Source: Kordiimonas sediminis (GTDB lineage: Bacteria; Pseudomonadota; Alphaproteobacteria; Sphingomonadales; Kordiimonadaceae). Taken from it: a stretch of 64,000 bases of DNA. The translations under genes and the position numbers were made by a program. The DNA is taken from the NCBI RefSeq assembly GCF_014656395.1, contig NZ_BNCI01000002.1, positions 1 through 64,000 of the forward strand, in the 5' to 3' direction. Positions 16,003-26,154 of this stretch are shown one piece after another (within the stretch, counting starts at the first letter, position 1; each line of letters opens with the position of its first letter). A model generated the notes under the pieces. The model did not search any database, had not been told where the DNA came from, and saw nothing but the letters and a program-made list of their open reading frames with translations.

Positions 16003-17667
16003 CTACAGCAGGTCAATTTCTACAAAGTCAGGGTGCGGACAGTCGGGCTGACCGGCACGTTTGCAGTCATTGGCGACATAGCTATCGCAGAATTCACAAA
16101 GAGTCTTGCCTTTGGGAATGGTGATTGTTTCATTCTGTACTTCAAACCCCTCGGCACGCATCTTTTTTAATGCGCGAGAAAAGGTTTCTGGCCGCATATT
16201 CAGGTAAGATGCAATGATGGATTTATCATATGGCAGGTGAATGACACCGTCATCCGGATCCTGATTGATCATCAAGCGTAGCAGGAACCAGCCCACTCTT
16301 TCACGGGCAGATTTCAGTCTATTCTGTTCGATCTGGTAAATCAGCATCTGAGATTTCAAAGATACATTATTCAACATGCTCAGGGCGAGCTTGTTATTGC
16401 TTTGCACCCTTTGCCGGATAACAGGTGCAGGAATGGACATAAGGACCGCATCCTCAACGATTTGAGCATTAACAGGGGCAGAGGTGTTCAGAAAGACTGC
16501 TGCCTCGAGCAAGGTATCTCCACCTGTTAGCATCTGCAGAATTGTTTCTTCACCAGTTTCAAGCCCATTATAGACTTTCACCCAGCCACTGATCACAATA
16601 TAGATGCGGGAAGCAGGTTCGCCCTGTAGGAATAAAAGCTTGCCTTTATTATAGGTTTTTACGGTGGCAAAACCGGAAAGTTCCATTAGTTCTTGATCTG
16701 AAAGCGTTGAGAATAAAGTTAGGGACCTGAGGTAAGGGAAAAGACTACTTTTTTCGTCATGCTCGCTTAATAGCTTTGGGGAAAAGTCAGCTTCACCTTC
16801 GGGACCATACAACCCTTTAACAAGCTCAATTTCGGCTTCCCTTAGTTCATCAATAACCTCTGTTGTCATCGTGAACCACTGTTCGCCGGAATACTCCTCG
16901 ATTTTGGCAGTCGGGGAATTGGCCTTCAGAAGATCACGAACTTCCTCAACAGATTGCATCCTTTTGCTTGTAACAATATTTTGTACGATGGAAATCTGTC
17001 GTGGAGACGCAACAGCCATAAAGCTGTTTAAATAGGTTTCCTGCTCTGCCATCAAGGATATCATGCGATCACAGAATTCAGGGTTTCTATACGCATAGGT
17101 GAAAAAACCCCGCGATCCCAATGCTCTTTCTCGACCAATTCGGTCTTTCCACTGAATGAAATTACTGAAAGCGGTGACAAGAGGGGACACAAATTTAGGA
17201 CAACCCTGTGCAATCGCAACCATGGTTTCCAAAATGGGTGCGTTAAACTCAAACGTGTAGGAATTAATCGCCTGCGTATAGGTAGGTTGAAATGTTTTAA
17301 CCTGATCGCGTAAGACATCAAGCCCATTGAGTCTTCGCTTCAGATCAGCAAGACGCGTACATGCATAGTTTGATACAAGGTCAATATTATAGGCGTTTTC
17401 CATAACGACCAGTAACTCAGAAACAGCCGTGTCTGTTATAACTTGTTGTTTTTGCAGTCGTTTAGAGAATATTTTCCCACGGCTATCCAGAAAGAGGACA
17501 GCACTTCCCCTCTCCTGTTGTAAGCGATGTATCACATCCCCAAGAGAATGCAGAAGTTTTACAATTGTTATCATATCGTAATTATGAGGGTCCTTATTCG
17601 CGCATCGTATTTTACAGCACTCTGGTCCTGCGTCAATATGTCCAGGTGGCGAAGGTGAAATTGTCAA
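16003..17667 (-). CDS. NIT-domain / CRP-FNR fusion regulator with C-terminal Cys cluster
   Basis: The product has about 554 residues. Residues 32-270 look like a nitrate- and nitrite-sensing NIT domain (HRLQQERGSAVLF; IGRERALGSRGFF, with Arg residues where NIT domains bind nitrate). Residues 320-435 form a cyclic-nucleotide-type beta-roll without the cAMP-binding Arg-Ser signature. The Crp/FNR helix-turn-helix near 490 has the recognition sequence PETFSRAL, with the Glu-x2-Ser-Arg used by FNR to read TTGA. The tail has four cysteines (C-x2-C-x7-C-x7-C). The start is uncertain: TTG 17667 or ATG 17574. It is inferred to activate moa, nar and porin genes in response to nitrate. Confidence 0.82.
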   Translation of the reverse strand: MTISPSPPGHIDAGPECCKIRCANKDPHNYDMITIVKLLHSLGDVIHRLQQERGSAVLFLDSRGKIFSKRLQKQQVITDTAVSELLVVMENAYNIDLVSNYACTRLADLKRRLNGLDVLRDQVKTFQPTYTQAINSYTFEFNAPILETMVAIAQGCPKFVSPLVTAFSNFIQWKDRIGRERALGSRGFFTYAYRNPEFCDRMISLMAEQETYLNSFMAVASPRQISIVQNIVTSKRMQSVEEVRDLLKANSPTAKIEEYSGEQWFTMTTEVIDELREAEIELVKGLYGPEGEADFSPKLLSEHDEKSSLFPYLRSLTLFSTLSDQELMELSGFATVKTYNKGKLLFLQGEPASRIYIVISGWVKVYNGLETGEETILQMLTGGDTLLEAAVFLNTSAPVNAQIVEDAVLMSIPAPVIRQRVQSNNKLALSMLNNVSLKSQMLIYQIEQNRLKSARERVGWFLLRLMINQDPDDGVIHLPYDKSIIASYLNMRPETFSRALKKMRAEGFEVQNETITIPKGKTLCEFCDSYVANDCKRAGQPDCPHPDFVEIDLL

Positions 17668-17731
17668 AATCGCTGAAAACCTAAAGTTTTCCGGGGAGGT
17701 AAAGGGAGGATTCCATCGGCTTTCTGATCAC

Positions 17732-17745
17732 TTGACCTTGGTCAA
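17732..17745 (+). promoter_or_regulatory. FNR-type box upstream of narK
   Basis: TTGACCTTGGTCAA is a perfect TTGAC-N4-GTCAA box between the divergent regulator and narK genes. Its centre is 65 bases before the chosen narK start. The class II position predicts transcription from about 17780, with a weak -10 near 17767-17773. The mirror-image position toward the regulator gene is GC-rich, so activation seems directed at narK. Confidence 0.75.
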
Positions 17746-17803
17746 ACAGCCTTACGTCATCTTCTTGCATTTTACACACAGCAAATATTCAGAGGAGATG
17801 GCT

Positions 17804-19114
17804 ATGCTTAGTCAAGGCGTTTCAAGAGGCGCACAGAATACGGCCCTGGGGGCAAGCACACTGGCATTCACTGTATGCTTTGCCGTATGGACTATTTTTT
17901 CAATCATCGGCATCAAGATCAAGGCCGATTTGGGTCTGAGTGATACGCAGTTTGGTATCCTCGTGGCAACACCTGTTTTGACGGGGTCGCTTAGCCGCAT
18001 CTTCTTGGGGGTCTGGACAGACCAATATGGTGGGCGCGTTGTTTATACCGTACAAATGCTGGTAACCGCGCTCGCTGCCTATTTGCTTACCATGGTGACA
18101 ACTTACGAAATGTTCCTGGTTGCGGCTCTTGGAGTCGGTCTGGCGGGCGGCAGTTTTGCTGTTGGTATTGCATATGTTTCCAAATGGTATGAAAAAGAAA
18201 AGCAGGGCACAGCCTTAGGCATTTTTGGTATGGGTAACGTAGGAGCGGCTGTCACCAACTTTGGTGCGCCATTCCTTTTGATCGCTGTCGGTGGTTCTTG
18301 GCAGGGTGTGGCTCAGATTTACTCAATAGTTCTTGCTATCACTGCTGTTCTGTTCTTTCTCTTTACAAAGGACGACCCTGCGACAGCTGCCAGAAAACAA
18401 ACTGGCCAGAAGCACGCGTCATTTATGGAGCAAATGGAGCCCCTGAAAAATCTTCAGGTATGGCGGTTTGCGCTCTATTATTTCTTCGTCTTTGGCGGCT
18501 TTGTTGCGTTGGCTCTTTGGTTGCCTCGCTACTATGTTGGCGCCTATGGTCTTGAGCTGCAAACAGCGGGAATGCTGGCGGCAGCCTATGCCTTGCCGGG
18601 TTCAATTTTCCGGGCGTTGGGGGGCTGGCTGTCAGACAAGTATGGCGCACGGACAGTTATGTACTGGACCTTTATAGCTTCCGTTGTTTGTACTTTCTTT
18701 ATGTCTTACCCAGCAACGGATTATACAGTAGCAGGCATCAATGGGCCGATCAGTTTCAACTTGACTATTCCACTTGAGCTCTTCGTCTTCCTGACGGTGG
18801 TGCTTGGGTTCTTTATGTCGCTTGGTAAGGCGGCGGTGTATAAACATATCCCGGTTTATTACCCTGATCATGTTGGATCGGTAGGCGGTATCGTTGGGCT
18901 GATTGGTGGCCTAGGTGGCTTTTTTCTACCTATCGTCTTTGGCTACATGAATGATGTTATCGGCGTTTGGACAAGCTGCTTCATGCTGCTCACAATCATC
19001 ATCGGGATTGCCCTGACATGGATGCACTTCGCCATCCTTAACCTTGAAAAGAAACGTACACCGGCACTTCGCGGCCCCCGCAATTTGCCGGAACTGGAAG
19101 CCCTGCACGACTAG
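17804..19114 (+). CDS. narK: NarK1-type nitrate/nitrite MFS transporter
   Basis: The protein has about 436 residues and twelve membrane segments. It carries both glycine-rich nitrate signature motifs: GMGNVGAAVTNFGAP in helix 5 and GLIGGLGGFFLP in helix 11. It brings nitrate into the cytoplasm for NarG. The frame is open back to a TTG inside the FNR-type box, which cannot be the start. ATG 17804 follows AGAGGAG with 6-base spacing. A second NarK gene follows 57 bases later; in some related bacteria the two are fused. Confidence 0.9.
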   Translation: MLSQGVSRGAQNTALGASTLAFTVCFAVWTIFSIIGIKIKADLGLSDTQFGILVATPVLTGSLSRIFLGVWTDQYGGRVVYTVQMLVTALAAYLLTMVTTYEMFLVAALGVGLAGGSFAVGIAYVSKWYEKEKQGTALGIFGMGNVGAAVTNFGAPFLLIAVGGSWQGVAQIYSIVLAITAVLFFLFTKDDPATAARKQTGQKHASFMEQMEPLKNLQVWRFALYYFFVFGGFVALALWLPRYYVGAYGLELQTAGMLAAAYALPGSIFRALGGWLSDKYGARTVMYWTFIASVVCTFFMSYPATDYTVAGINGPISFNLTIPLELFVFLTVVLGFFMSLGKAAVYKHIPVYYPDHVGSVGGIVGLIGGLGGFFLPIVFGYMNDVIGVWTSCFMLLTIIIGIALTWMHFAILNLEKKRTPALRGPRNLPELEALHD

Positions 19115-19171
19115 GGCCAATAACAGTGCTGGGCGAGAGGCTTCGCCCGGTGACTGTTCAGGAGAAAACTT

Positions 19172-20824
19172 ATGTCTGACATTACAAAAGACAACATGGG
19201 TTCAGCTGTTTCCCAAACGAGCGGTGACCTAAGAGGCTGGGACCCGGATAATGAGGCCCAGTGGGAAAGTGTAGGTAAGAAAATTGCCACACGTAACCTT
19301 TGGATTTCGATACCCAGCCTTTTGTGCGGCTTTGCTGTATGGCTTTACTGGGGAATCATCACTGTGCAGATGATGAACCTTGGGTTCCCATTTGCACAAA
19401 GTGAACTCTTTACACTGACTGCGATCGCTGGCCTATCCGGTGCAACCCTTCGTATCCCTAGCTCCTTCTTTATCCGGTTGGCAGGGGGGCGTTATACGAT
19501 CTTCTTCACGACTGCCCTGCTGATCCTGCCAGCGCTTGGGGCCGGTTATGCACTGCAAAGCCCTGATACACCACTGTGGCAATTTCAGTTATTGGCACTC
19601 CTCAGCGGCTTTGGTGGTGGTAACTTTGCATCATCCATGTCAAATATCAGCTTCTTTTATCCTAAGAAAATCCAAGGCTATGCGCTTGGTATGAATGCAG
19701 GGCTTGGCAATTTTGGTGTGACTACCATGCAGATTCTGGTGCCTCTTGTTATGACTTTTGGTCTCTTTGGCGGTGACAGCATGACACTTCAGAACACCTC
19801 CGGCACGCTGATAGGTAAAATCCCCGCAGGGACTGAAACATTCATCCAGAATGCTGGCTTTATCTGGGTGGTCTTTCTCGTGCCACTTGTGATTGCAGGC
19901 TGGATCGGGATGAACAATATCCGCGACGAGCATGTTTCACCTGATGCGGATGGTGCTATTTCTGGATTTGCTAAAATCACAGGCATGCTTTTGATCGGGC
20001 TTCTGACCTCCGTGTTTGGTTTGTGGCTGTTGCTGCCAGAAGCTGTGGGTGGGTCTGGTATTGAACTTTCCAAATGGATTGTCTTGCCGATCGTTATTGC
20101 CCTTACTTTGTTCCTGCTAAAATTGATCCCGGGCAAGGTGAATACCAACCTGAAGCGTCAATATAAGATCTTCAACAACAAGCACACATGGGCGATGACT
20201 ATCATCTATACCATGACATTTGGTAGCTTCATTGGTTACTCAGCAGCACTTGCGCTTGCGATCAAGGTGATTTTTGGTTTCCAGCACCTGCTTGTTGACG
20301 GTGTGATGACCCATAATACTGTGAACCCAAATGGCCCAAGTGCCTTGATGTTCGCCTGGATGGGGCCGTTCATTGGTGCGCTTATCCGTCCAATTGGTGG
20401 TAAAATGGCGGATAAATGGGGTGGTGCCTATGTGACCCAGATCATTTCTGTGGTCATGGTTGGCTCTGCGCTTGGTGTGGCCTATTTCATGAAAGCAGCC
20501 TATGCCTCTGCAGCGCCTGAGCAGTTCTTCTATCCGTTCCTAATTCTGTTCATTATTTTGTTCGCTGCGACCGGTATCGGTAACGGCTCTACTTTCCGTA
20601 CCATTGCGATTGTCTTTAACAAAGAACAGGCGGGCCCCGTGCTTGGCTGGACGTCTGCTGTTGCAGCTTACGGTGCTTTCATCATCCCTAAAGTATTCGG
20701 GGAACAGATCAAAGCAACAACACCAGAATATGCGCTGTACGGCTTCGCCATTTTCTACGGCGTTTGCATCCTGATCAACTGGTGGTTCTACCTCCGCAAA
20801 AACGCTTACGTGAAAAACCCGTAA
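19172..20824 (+). CDS. narK2: NarK2-type nitrate/nitrite MFS transporter
   Basis: The 550-residue protein has twelve to fourteen hydrophobic segments and a hydrophilic N-terminus. Motifs are GLGNFGVTTMQILVP and, in the second half, AAYGAFIIPKVFG. NarK2-type proteins are usually nitrate/nitrite antiporters, matching import of substrate to export of the nitrite formed by NarG. It starts after AGGAG and ends 21 bases before narG. The division of roles between the two transporters is inferred from family knowledge. Confidence 0.88.
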   Translation: MSDITKDNMGSAVSQTSGDLRGWDPDNEAQWESVGKKIATRNLWISIPSLLCGFAVWLYWGIITVQMMNLGFPFAQSELFTLTAIAGLSGATLRIPSSFFIRLAGGRYTIFFTTALLILPALGAGYALQSPDTPLWQFQLLALLSGFGGGNFASSMSNISFFYPKKIQGYALGMNAGLGNFGVTTMQILVPLVMTFGLFGGDSMTLQNTSGTLIGKIPAGTETFIQNAGFIWVVFLVPLVIAGWIGMNNIRDEHVSPDADGAISGFAKITGMLLIGLLTSVFGLWLLLPEAVGGSGIELSKWIVLPIVIALTLFLLKLIPGKVNTNLKRQYKIFNNKHTWAMTIIYTMTFGSFIGYSAALALAIKVIFGFQHLLVDGVMTHNTVNPNGPSALMFAWMGPFIGALIRPIGGKMADKWGGAYVTQIISVVMVGSALGVAYFMKAAYASAAPEQFFYPFLILFIILFAATGIGNGSTFRTIAIVFNKEQAGPVLGWTSAVAAYGAFIIPKVFGEQIKATTPEYALYGFAIFYGVCILINWWFYLRKNAYVKNP

Positions 20825-20845
20825 GGCATTAACTGGAGATCTCTA

Positions 20846-23800
20846 ATGAGCAATTTCTTAGATAGACTGAACTATTTCAAGGCTAGCCCCGAAACCTTTG
20901 CGGACGGGCACGGCATCACCACTGACGAAAGCAGGGACTGGGAGCATGCCTACCGTGGACGCTGGGCGCATGATAAAGTTGTGCGCTCTACCCACGGGGT
21001 GAACTGCACGGGCTCCTGTTCCTGGAAAATTTATGTGAAAAACGGCCTGGTAACATGGGAAACCCAGCAAACGGATTACCCAAGAACCCGGCCGGATCTC
21101 CCGAACCACGAACCAAGAGGATGTGCGCGCGGTGCCAGTTATAGCTGGTACCTATACAGTGCATCCAGGCTCAAATACCCCATGGTGCGTGCGCGTCTGA
21201 TCAATCTTTGGCGTCAGGCAAAGGCGGATCATTCTGACCCTGTAGATGCATGGGCGAGCATTTGCTCAGACAAGGAAAAGGCGACGACTTATAAAAAGGT
21301 TCGCGGCCTTGGCGGTTTTGTCCGTGCTGACTGGGATGAGGTAAACGAAATCATTGCAGCAGCCAACATCTATACTGCCAAACAGTATGGCCCTGACCGT
21401 ATCATTGGTTTCTCCCCAATTCCTGCCATGTCCATGATTTCCTACGCTGCGGGCTCACGGTATCTGTCGTTGATAGGGGGTACCTGTATGAGTTTTTATG
21501 ACTGGTATTGTGACCTTCCGCCTAGTTCTCCGCAAACATGGGGCGAGCAGACGGACGTGCCTGAAAGTGCCGATTGGTATAATTCAGGGTACATCATGGC
21601 ATGGGGGTCAAACGTGCCGCAAACCCGGACACCGGATGCCCATTTCTTTACGGAAGTTCGTTACAAAGGCACTAAAACCGTTTCAGTTACCCCTGATTAT
21701 TCAGAGGTTGCGAAGCTGACTGACCTGTGGCTCAACCCACGACAGGGTACAGACAGTGCCCTTGCAATGGCGATGGGCCATGTGATCCTCAAAGAATTCC
21801 ATTTGGCCGGCAAGTCGGACTATTTTGATGACTACTGCCGCCAATATACCGACATGCCCTTCCTAGTGTGCCTTGAAAAACAAGGCGATCGTTATGTACA
21901 GGGCCGGACGCTCCGCGCCAGTGACCTTGAAGGTAATCTTGGCGAAGAAAAGAATGCGGACTGGAAACCAGTTTTGTTTGATGCCAATACAGGCGAGGTA
22001 AAAGTGCCGAACGGTACTATTGGCTCCCGCTGGGATGGTAGTGCCAAATGGAACCTTGAGCTTAAAAATGCGGCTGACGGGTCTGAGATCTGGCCCGAAA
22101 CTAGCCTCGCAGAAAAACATGATGCAGTTGTTTCAGTAGGTTTCCCGTATTTTGGTAACCTTGAAAACGACCAACCAATCTTCAAGCATACCGACCATGA
22201 CGGTATCCTTGACCGTAATGTGCCTGTCCGCAAAATCAAAACCGCTGCAGGCGAGGAAATGGTAGTCGCCACTGTTTTCGACCTTCTTGTTGCAAACTAC
22301 GGCATAGATCGCGGCCTTGGTGGTAGCAATGTTGCCAAAAGCCTGGACGAGGACATTCCTTATACCCCTGCATGGCAGGAAAAAATCACCGGAGTGGCAG
22401 CAGATAAGGTGATCAAGGTAGCCCGTGAGTTTGCGGATAACGCAGATAAAACACATGGTCGGTCTATGGTCATTCTAGGAGCGGCTATTAACCACTGGTA
22501 TCATATGGACATGATCTACCGTGGGATTATGAATCTGTTGATCATGTGTGGCTGTATAGGTAAGTCCGGCGGTGGCTGGGCCCACTATGTGGGGCAGGAA
22601 AAACTCCGTCCGCAAACCGGCTGGCAGCCACTCGCATTTGGTTTGGATTGGTCACGCCCCCCCCGGCATATGAACTCCACCAGCTTTTTCTATAACCACT
22701 CAGACCAGTGGCGGTATGAAAAACTGGGCGTGGATGAAATCCTGTCACCAACAGCTGATAAGGAAAAGTGGAAAGAGTACAGCCTGATCGACTGCAATGT
22801 GCGGTCTGAACGGATGGGCTGGCTACCATCTGCACCGCAGCTTAACCGCAACCCGCTAACGATTGCCCGTGATGCTGAAGCTGCCGGAAAATCTGAAGCT
22901 GATTTTGTTGTAGACGAGCTGAAATCCGGCAACCTTGGCTTTGCCTGCGAAGACCCGGACAATCCGCAGAACTTCCCACGTAATCTCTTTGTATGGCGGT
23001 CAAACCTTTTGGGTTCAAGCGGCAAGGGGCACGAATATATGCTGAAACACCTTTTGGGTACCCAGCATGGCTTGCTTGGCAAAGATCTGGGTGCAACCGA
23101 CGGCACACAAAAACCCAATGAAGTGGTTTGGCATGATGAAGCACCGGAAGGTAAGCTTGATCTGGTCGTCACGCTTGACTTCCGTATGTCTACTACCTGT
23201 GTGTACAGTGATATCGTTCTGCCGTCTGCTACATGGTACGAAAAGAACGATCTGAATACGTCAGATATGCATCCGTTTATCCACCCACTGTCACGAGCCG
23301 TTGACCCGGCCTGGGAAAGCCGTAGTGATTGGGATATATATAAAGGCATTGCAGAGAAATTCTCTGAACTATGCCTTGGTCATTTGGGAGTAGAAAAAGA
23401 CGTTGTAACCCTGCCGATCCTGCATGACACACCGGCTGAACTGGCTCAGCCCCTGGGCGTTCAGGACTGGAAAAAGGGTGAATGTGACCCAGTTCCCGGC
23501 AAGACAATGCCATCGCTGATCACAGTTGAACGGGATTATCCTAACACCTATGCCCGTTTCACGTCTGTTGGTCCGCTCCTTGAAAAGATGGGTAATGGCG
23601 GCAAGGGCATTAACTGGAAAACCAATGAAGAAGTTGAATTCCTTGGCAAGCTGAACGGCAGCCACACAGAGGGTGCCAATGCCGGTCGACCAAAAATTGT
23701 AACCGACATTGATGCCACGGAGGTCGTTCTCTCGCTTGCGCCTGAAACTAACGGGCATGTGGCAGTCAAGGCATGGGGCGCCCTTGGTCAGCAGACAGGG

Positions 23801-24592
23801 CGTGACCATACCCATCTTGCCCGTCCGAAACAGGAAGAAAAAATCCGTTTCCGCGATATTCAGGCGCAGCCACGGAAGATTATTTCTTCGCCGACATGGT
23901 CCGGGCTTGAGGATGAGCATGTAAGCTACAACGCGGGCTATACCAACACCCACGAACTGATCCCGTGGCGTACTCTTACAGGGCGTCAGCATTTCTATCA
24001 GGATCATGAATGGATGCGTGATTTTGGGGAAACACTCTGTGTCTACAAAGGGCCAGTGAACACCAAAACAGTCAAGCCTGTTGCCAGCCTTGGCGAAGGC
24101 AAGAAAGAGGTGGCGCTGAACTGGATCACCCCACACCAGAAATGGGGCATCCACTCTACTTATTCCGATAACCTTCTGATGCTGACCTTGAACCGGGGTG
24201 GCCCAGTTGTGTGGATGTCAGAAGTGGACGCGAAAAAGATCGATGTGGAAGATAATGACTGGATCGAACTTTATAATGCCAACGGTGCAATCGTGGCACG
24301 GGCGGTGGTTTCCCAGCGTGTTCCTGAAGGCATGACCATGATGTATCACGCGCAGGAAAAAATCATCAATACACCCAAGTCCGACACAACTGGCGGCAGG
24401 GGCGGTATCCATAATTCTGTTACCCGTGCAGTTGTCAAGCCAACCCACATGATTGGCGGCTATGCCCAGCTTTCATACGGCTTCAATTACTACGGAACCG
24501 TTGGGTCAAACCGGGATGAGTTCGTCATGGTGCGTAAACTGGAAAATGTCGACTTTGGGGATGAAAACCACCAAAGCGAAGCAGCAGAATAG
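20846..24592 (+). CDS. narG: Respiratory nitrate reductase alpha subunit NarG
   Basis: At 1248 residues it has full NarG length. The N-terminal cluster motif is present (His in STHGVNCTGSC, two Cys, then Cys in RGCARG). The molybdenum-site region includes YNSGYIMAWGSNVPQTRTPDAHF and later MSTTCVYSDIVLPSATWYEKND. It reduces nitrate to nitrite at the bis-MGD cofactor on the cytoplasmic face of the membrane, taking electrons from NarH. Transcription is probably from the narK promoter; the gene follows narK2 by 21 bases. Confidence 0.97.
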   Translation: MSNFLDRLNYFKASPETFADGHGITTDESRDWEHAYRGRWAHDKVVRSTHGVNCTGSCSWKIYVKNGLVTWETQQTDYPRTRPDLPNHEPRGCARGASYSWYLYSASRLKYPMVRARLINLWRQAKADHSDPVDAWASICSDKEKATTYKKVRGLGGFVRADWDEVNEIIAAANIYTAKQYGPDRIIGFSPIPAMSMISYAAGSRYLSLIGGTCMSFYDWYCDLPPSSPQTWGEQTDVPESADWYNSGYIMAWGSNVPQTRTPDAHFFTEVRYKGTKTVSVTPDYSEVAKLTDLWLNPRQGTDSALAMAMGHVILKEFHLAGKSDYFDDYCRQYTDMPFLVCLEKQGDRYVQGRTLRASDLEGNLGEEKNADWKPVLFDANTGEVKVPNGTIGSRWDGSAKWNLELKNAADGSEIWPETSLAEKHDAVVSVGFPYFGNLENDQPIFKHTDHDGILDRNVPVRKIKTAAGEEMVVATVFDLLVANYGIDRGLGGSNVAKSLDEDIPYTPAWQEKITGVAADKVIKVAREFADNADKTHGRSMVILGAAINHWYHMDMIYRGIMNLLIMCGCIGKSGGGWAHYVGQEKLRPQTGWQPLAFGLDWSRPPRHMNSTSFFYNHSDQWRYEKLGVDEILSPTADKEKWKEYSLIDCNVRSERMGWLPSAPQLNRNPLTIARDAEAAGKSEADFVVDELKSGNLGFACEDPDNPQNFPRNLFVWRSNLLGSSGKGHEYMLKHLLGTQHGLLGKDLGATDGTQKPNEVVWHDEAPEGKLDLVVTLDFRMSTTCVYSDIVLPSATWYEKNDLNTSDMHPFIHPLSRAVDPAWESRSDWDIYKGIAEKFSELCLGHLGVEKDVVTLPILHDTPAELAQPLGVQDWKKGECDPVPGKTMPSLITVERDYPNTYARFTSVGPLLEKMGNGGKGINWKTNEEVEFLGKLNGSHTEGANAGRPKIVTDIDATEVVLSLAPETNGHVAVKAWGALGQQTGRDHTHLARPKQEEKIRFRDIQAQPRKIISSPTWSGLEDEHVSYNAGYTNTHELIPWRTLTGRQHFYQDHEWMRDFGETLCVYKGPVNTKTVKPVASLGEGKKEVALNWITPHQKWGIHSTYSDNLLMLTLNRGGPVVWMSEVDAKKIDVEDNDWIELYNANGAIVARAVVSQRVPEGMTMMYHAQEKIINTPKSDTTGGRGGIHNSVTRAVVKPTHMIGGYAQLSYGFNYYGTVGSNRDEFVMVRKLENVDFGDENHQSEAAE

Positions 24593-24603
24593 GAGAAAGA
24601 CCG

Positions 24604-26154
24604 ATGAAAGTAAGAGCACAGATCGGTATGGTCCTGAACCTTGATAAATGTATCGGGTGCCACACCTGTTCCGTAACATGTAAAAACGTCTGGACCAGCC
24701 GCGCCGGTGTTGAATATGCCTGGTTTAATAATGTGGAAACCAAGCCCGGTGTGGGCTACCCACGCAACTGGGAAGATCAGGACCGCTGGAATGGCGGCTG
24801 GAAGCGTAAATCGAGTGGTAAAATCCAGCCGAAGATGGGGGGTAAGTTCCGTTTGCTGGCTAATATTTTTGCCAACCCAGACTTGCCGGAAATCGATGAT
24901 TACTATGAGCCTTTTACTTTTGACTATGCGCATTTGCAGCAGTCTGGCGAAAGTAAGGACGTACCAACAGCACGCGCCCATTCAGTAATCACCGGTGACA
25001 AGATGGAAAAACCGGAATGGGGTCCCAACTGGGAAGAAATCCTTGGTGGGGAGTTCGTAAAACGGTCACAGGACTATAATTTCAAAGATATCGAAAAAGA
25101 TATGTACGGTGAGTTTGAAAACACCTTCATGATGTATCTGCCGCGGCTCTGTGAACACTGTCTTAATCCAGCATGTGTGGCGTCATGCCCATCTGGCGCG
25201 ATCTATAAGCGCGAAGAAGACGGCATTGTCTTGATCGATCAGGACAAATGCCGCGGTTGGCGCATGTGTGTCAGCGGCTGTCCTTATAAGAAAATCTATT
25301 TCAACTGGCAATCTGGCAAATCAGAGAAATGTACATTTTGCTTCCCGCGGATTGAAAATGGTGAACCCACAGTTTGTTCCGAAACTTGCGTTGGGCGTAT
25401 CCGTTATCTTGGTGTGATGCTGTATGACGCTGACCGCATTGAAGAGGCCGCCAGTGTTGCAGATGAAGGTGCACTTTATGAAGCGCAATGCGATATCTTC
25501 CTAGATCCGAATGATCCGGATGTGATCGCTGCTGCAAAACGCGATGGTGTACCGGATAGCTGGCTGGAGGCTGCGAAGGCATCTCCTGTCTACAAGATGG
25601 CGATGGAATGGAAAGTAGCCTTCCCGTTGCATCCGGAATACCGCACTTTGCCCATGGTTTGGTATATTCCGCCTCTGAGCCCAATTCAGAGTAAATGGGA
25701 GGAAGGTCAGATTGAGGACGATGGAGTTATTCCGGATGTGTCCAAGTTGCGTATTCCTGTCAAATACCTGGCAAACATGCTGACAGGCGGCAAGGAACAA
25801 CCTGTCGCCCACGCTTTGGAACGTATGCTGGCGATGCGTGCTTATATGCGTACTCGCCATGTGGATGGGGCGGCCGATGACAACATCCTTGATCATGTTG
25901 GCCTCGACGTCAAAACCGTAGATGAAATGTACAAGGTGATGGCGATTGCTAACTATGAAGATCGGTATGTAATCCCGACTAATCACCGCGAATATGCAGG
26001 TGATACGCCATTTGACAATGACATCGCGTTTGCCAGCCGTAGTGAGTGCGGGTTCAGTTTCGGTAACGGCTGTTCAGGAGGAGCTACGAAAAAGTCGCTC
26101 TTTGGGACGCCAACCCACAACAATAGCATGAACGGCATAGTCAGGAGGGGATGA
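24604..26154 (+). CDS. narH: Respiratory nitrate reductase beta subunit NarH
   Basis: The 516-residue protein holds four cysteine groups for one 3Fe-4S and three 4Fe-4S clusters: CIGCHTCSVTC, CEHCLNPACVASCP, CRGWRMCVSGCP (Trp in place of one Cys, as expected for the 3Fe-4S cluster) and CTFCFPRIENGEPTVC. It passes electrons from NarI to NarG. It starts after AGGAG 11 bases behind narG, and its stop overlaps the narJ start (ATGA). Confidence 0.97.
   Translation: MKVRAQIGMVLNLDKCIGCHTCSVTCKNVWTSRAGVEYAWFNNVETKPGVGYPRNWEDQDRWNGGWKRKSSGKIQPKMGGKFRLLANIFANPDLPEIDDYYEPFTFDYAHLQQSGESKDVPTARAHSVITGDKMEKPEWGPNWEEILGGEFVKRSQDYNFKDIEKDMYGEFENTFMMYLPRLCEHCLNPACVASCPSGAIYKREEDGIVLIDQDKCRGWRMCVSGCPYKKIYFNWQSGKSEKCTFCFPRIENGEPTVCSETCVGRIRYLGVMLYDADRIEEAASVADEGALYEAQCDIFLDPNDPDVIAAAKRDGVPDSWLEAAKASPVYKMAMEWKVAFPLHPEYRTLPMVWYIPPLSPIQSKWEEGQIEDDGVIPDVSKLRIPVKYLANMLTGGKEQPVAHALERMLAMRAYMRTRHVDGAADDNILDHVGLDVKTVDEMYKVMAIANYEDRYVIPTNHREYAGDTPFDNDIAFASRSECGFSFGNGCSGGATKKSLFGTPTHNNSMNGIVRRG

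Noticed and set aside
17732..17803. Extended narK start at TTG 17732
   Set aside because: The TTG is part of the FNR-type box and lies upstream of the predicted transcription start; 17804 has a proper ribosome site.
20858..24154. Long antisense frames opposite narG
   Set aside because: narG is a full-length conserved gene; the opposite frames are compositional shadows.
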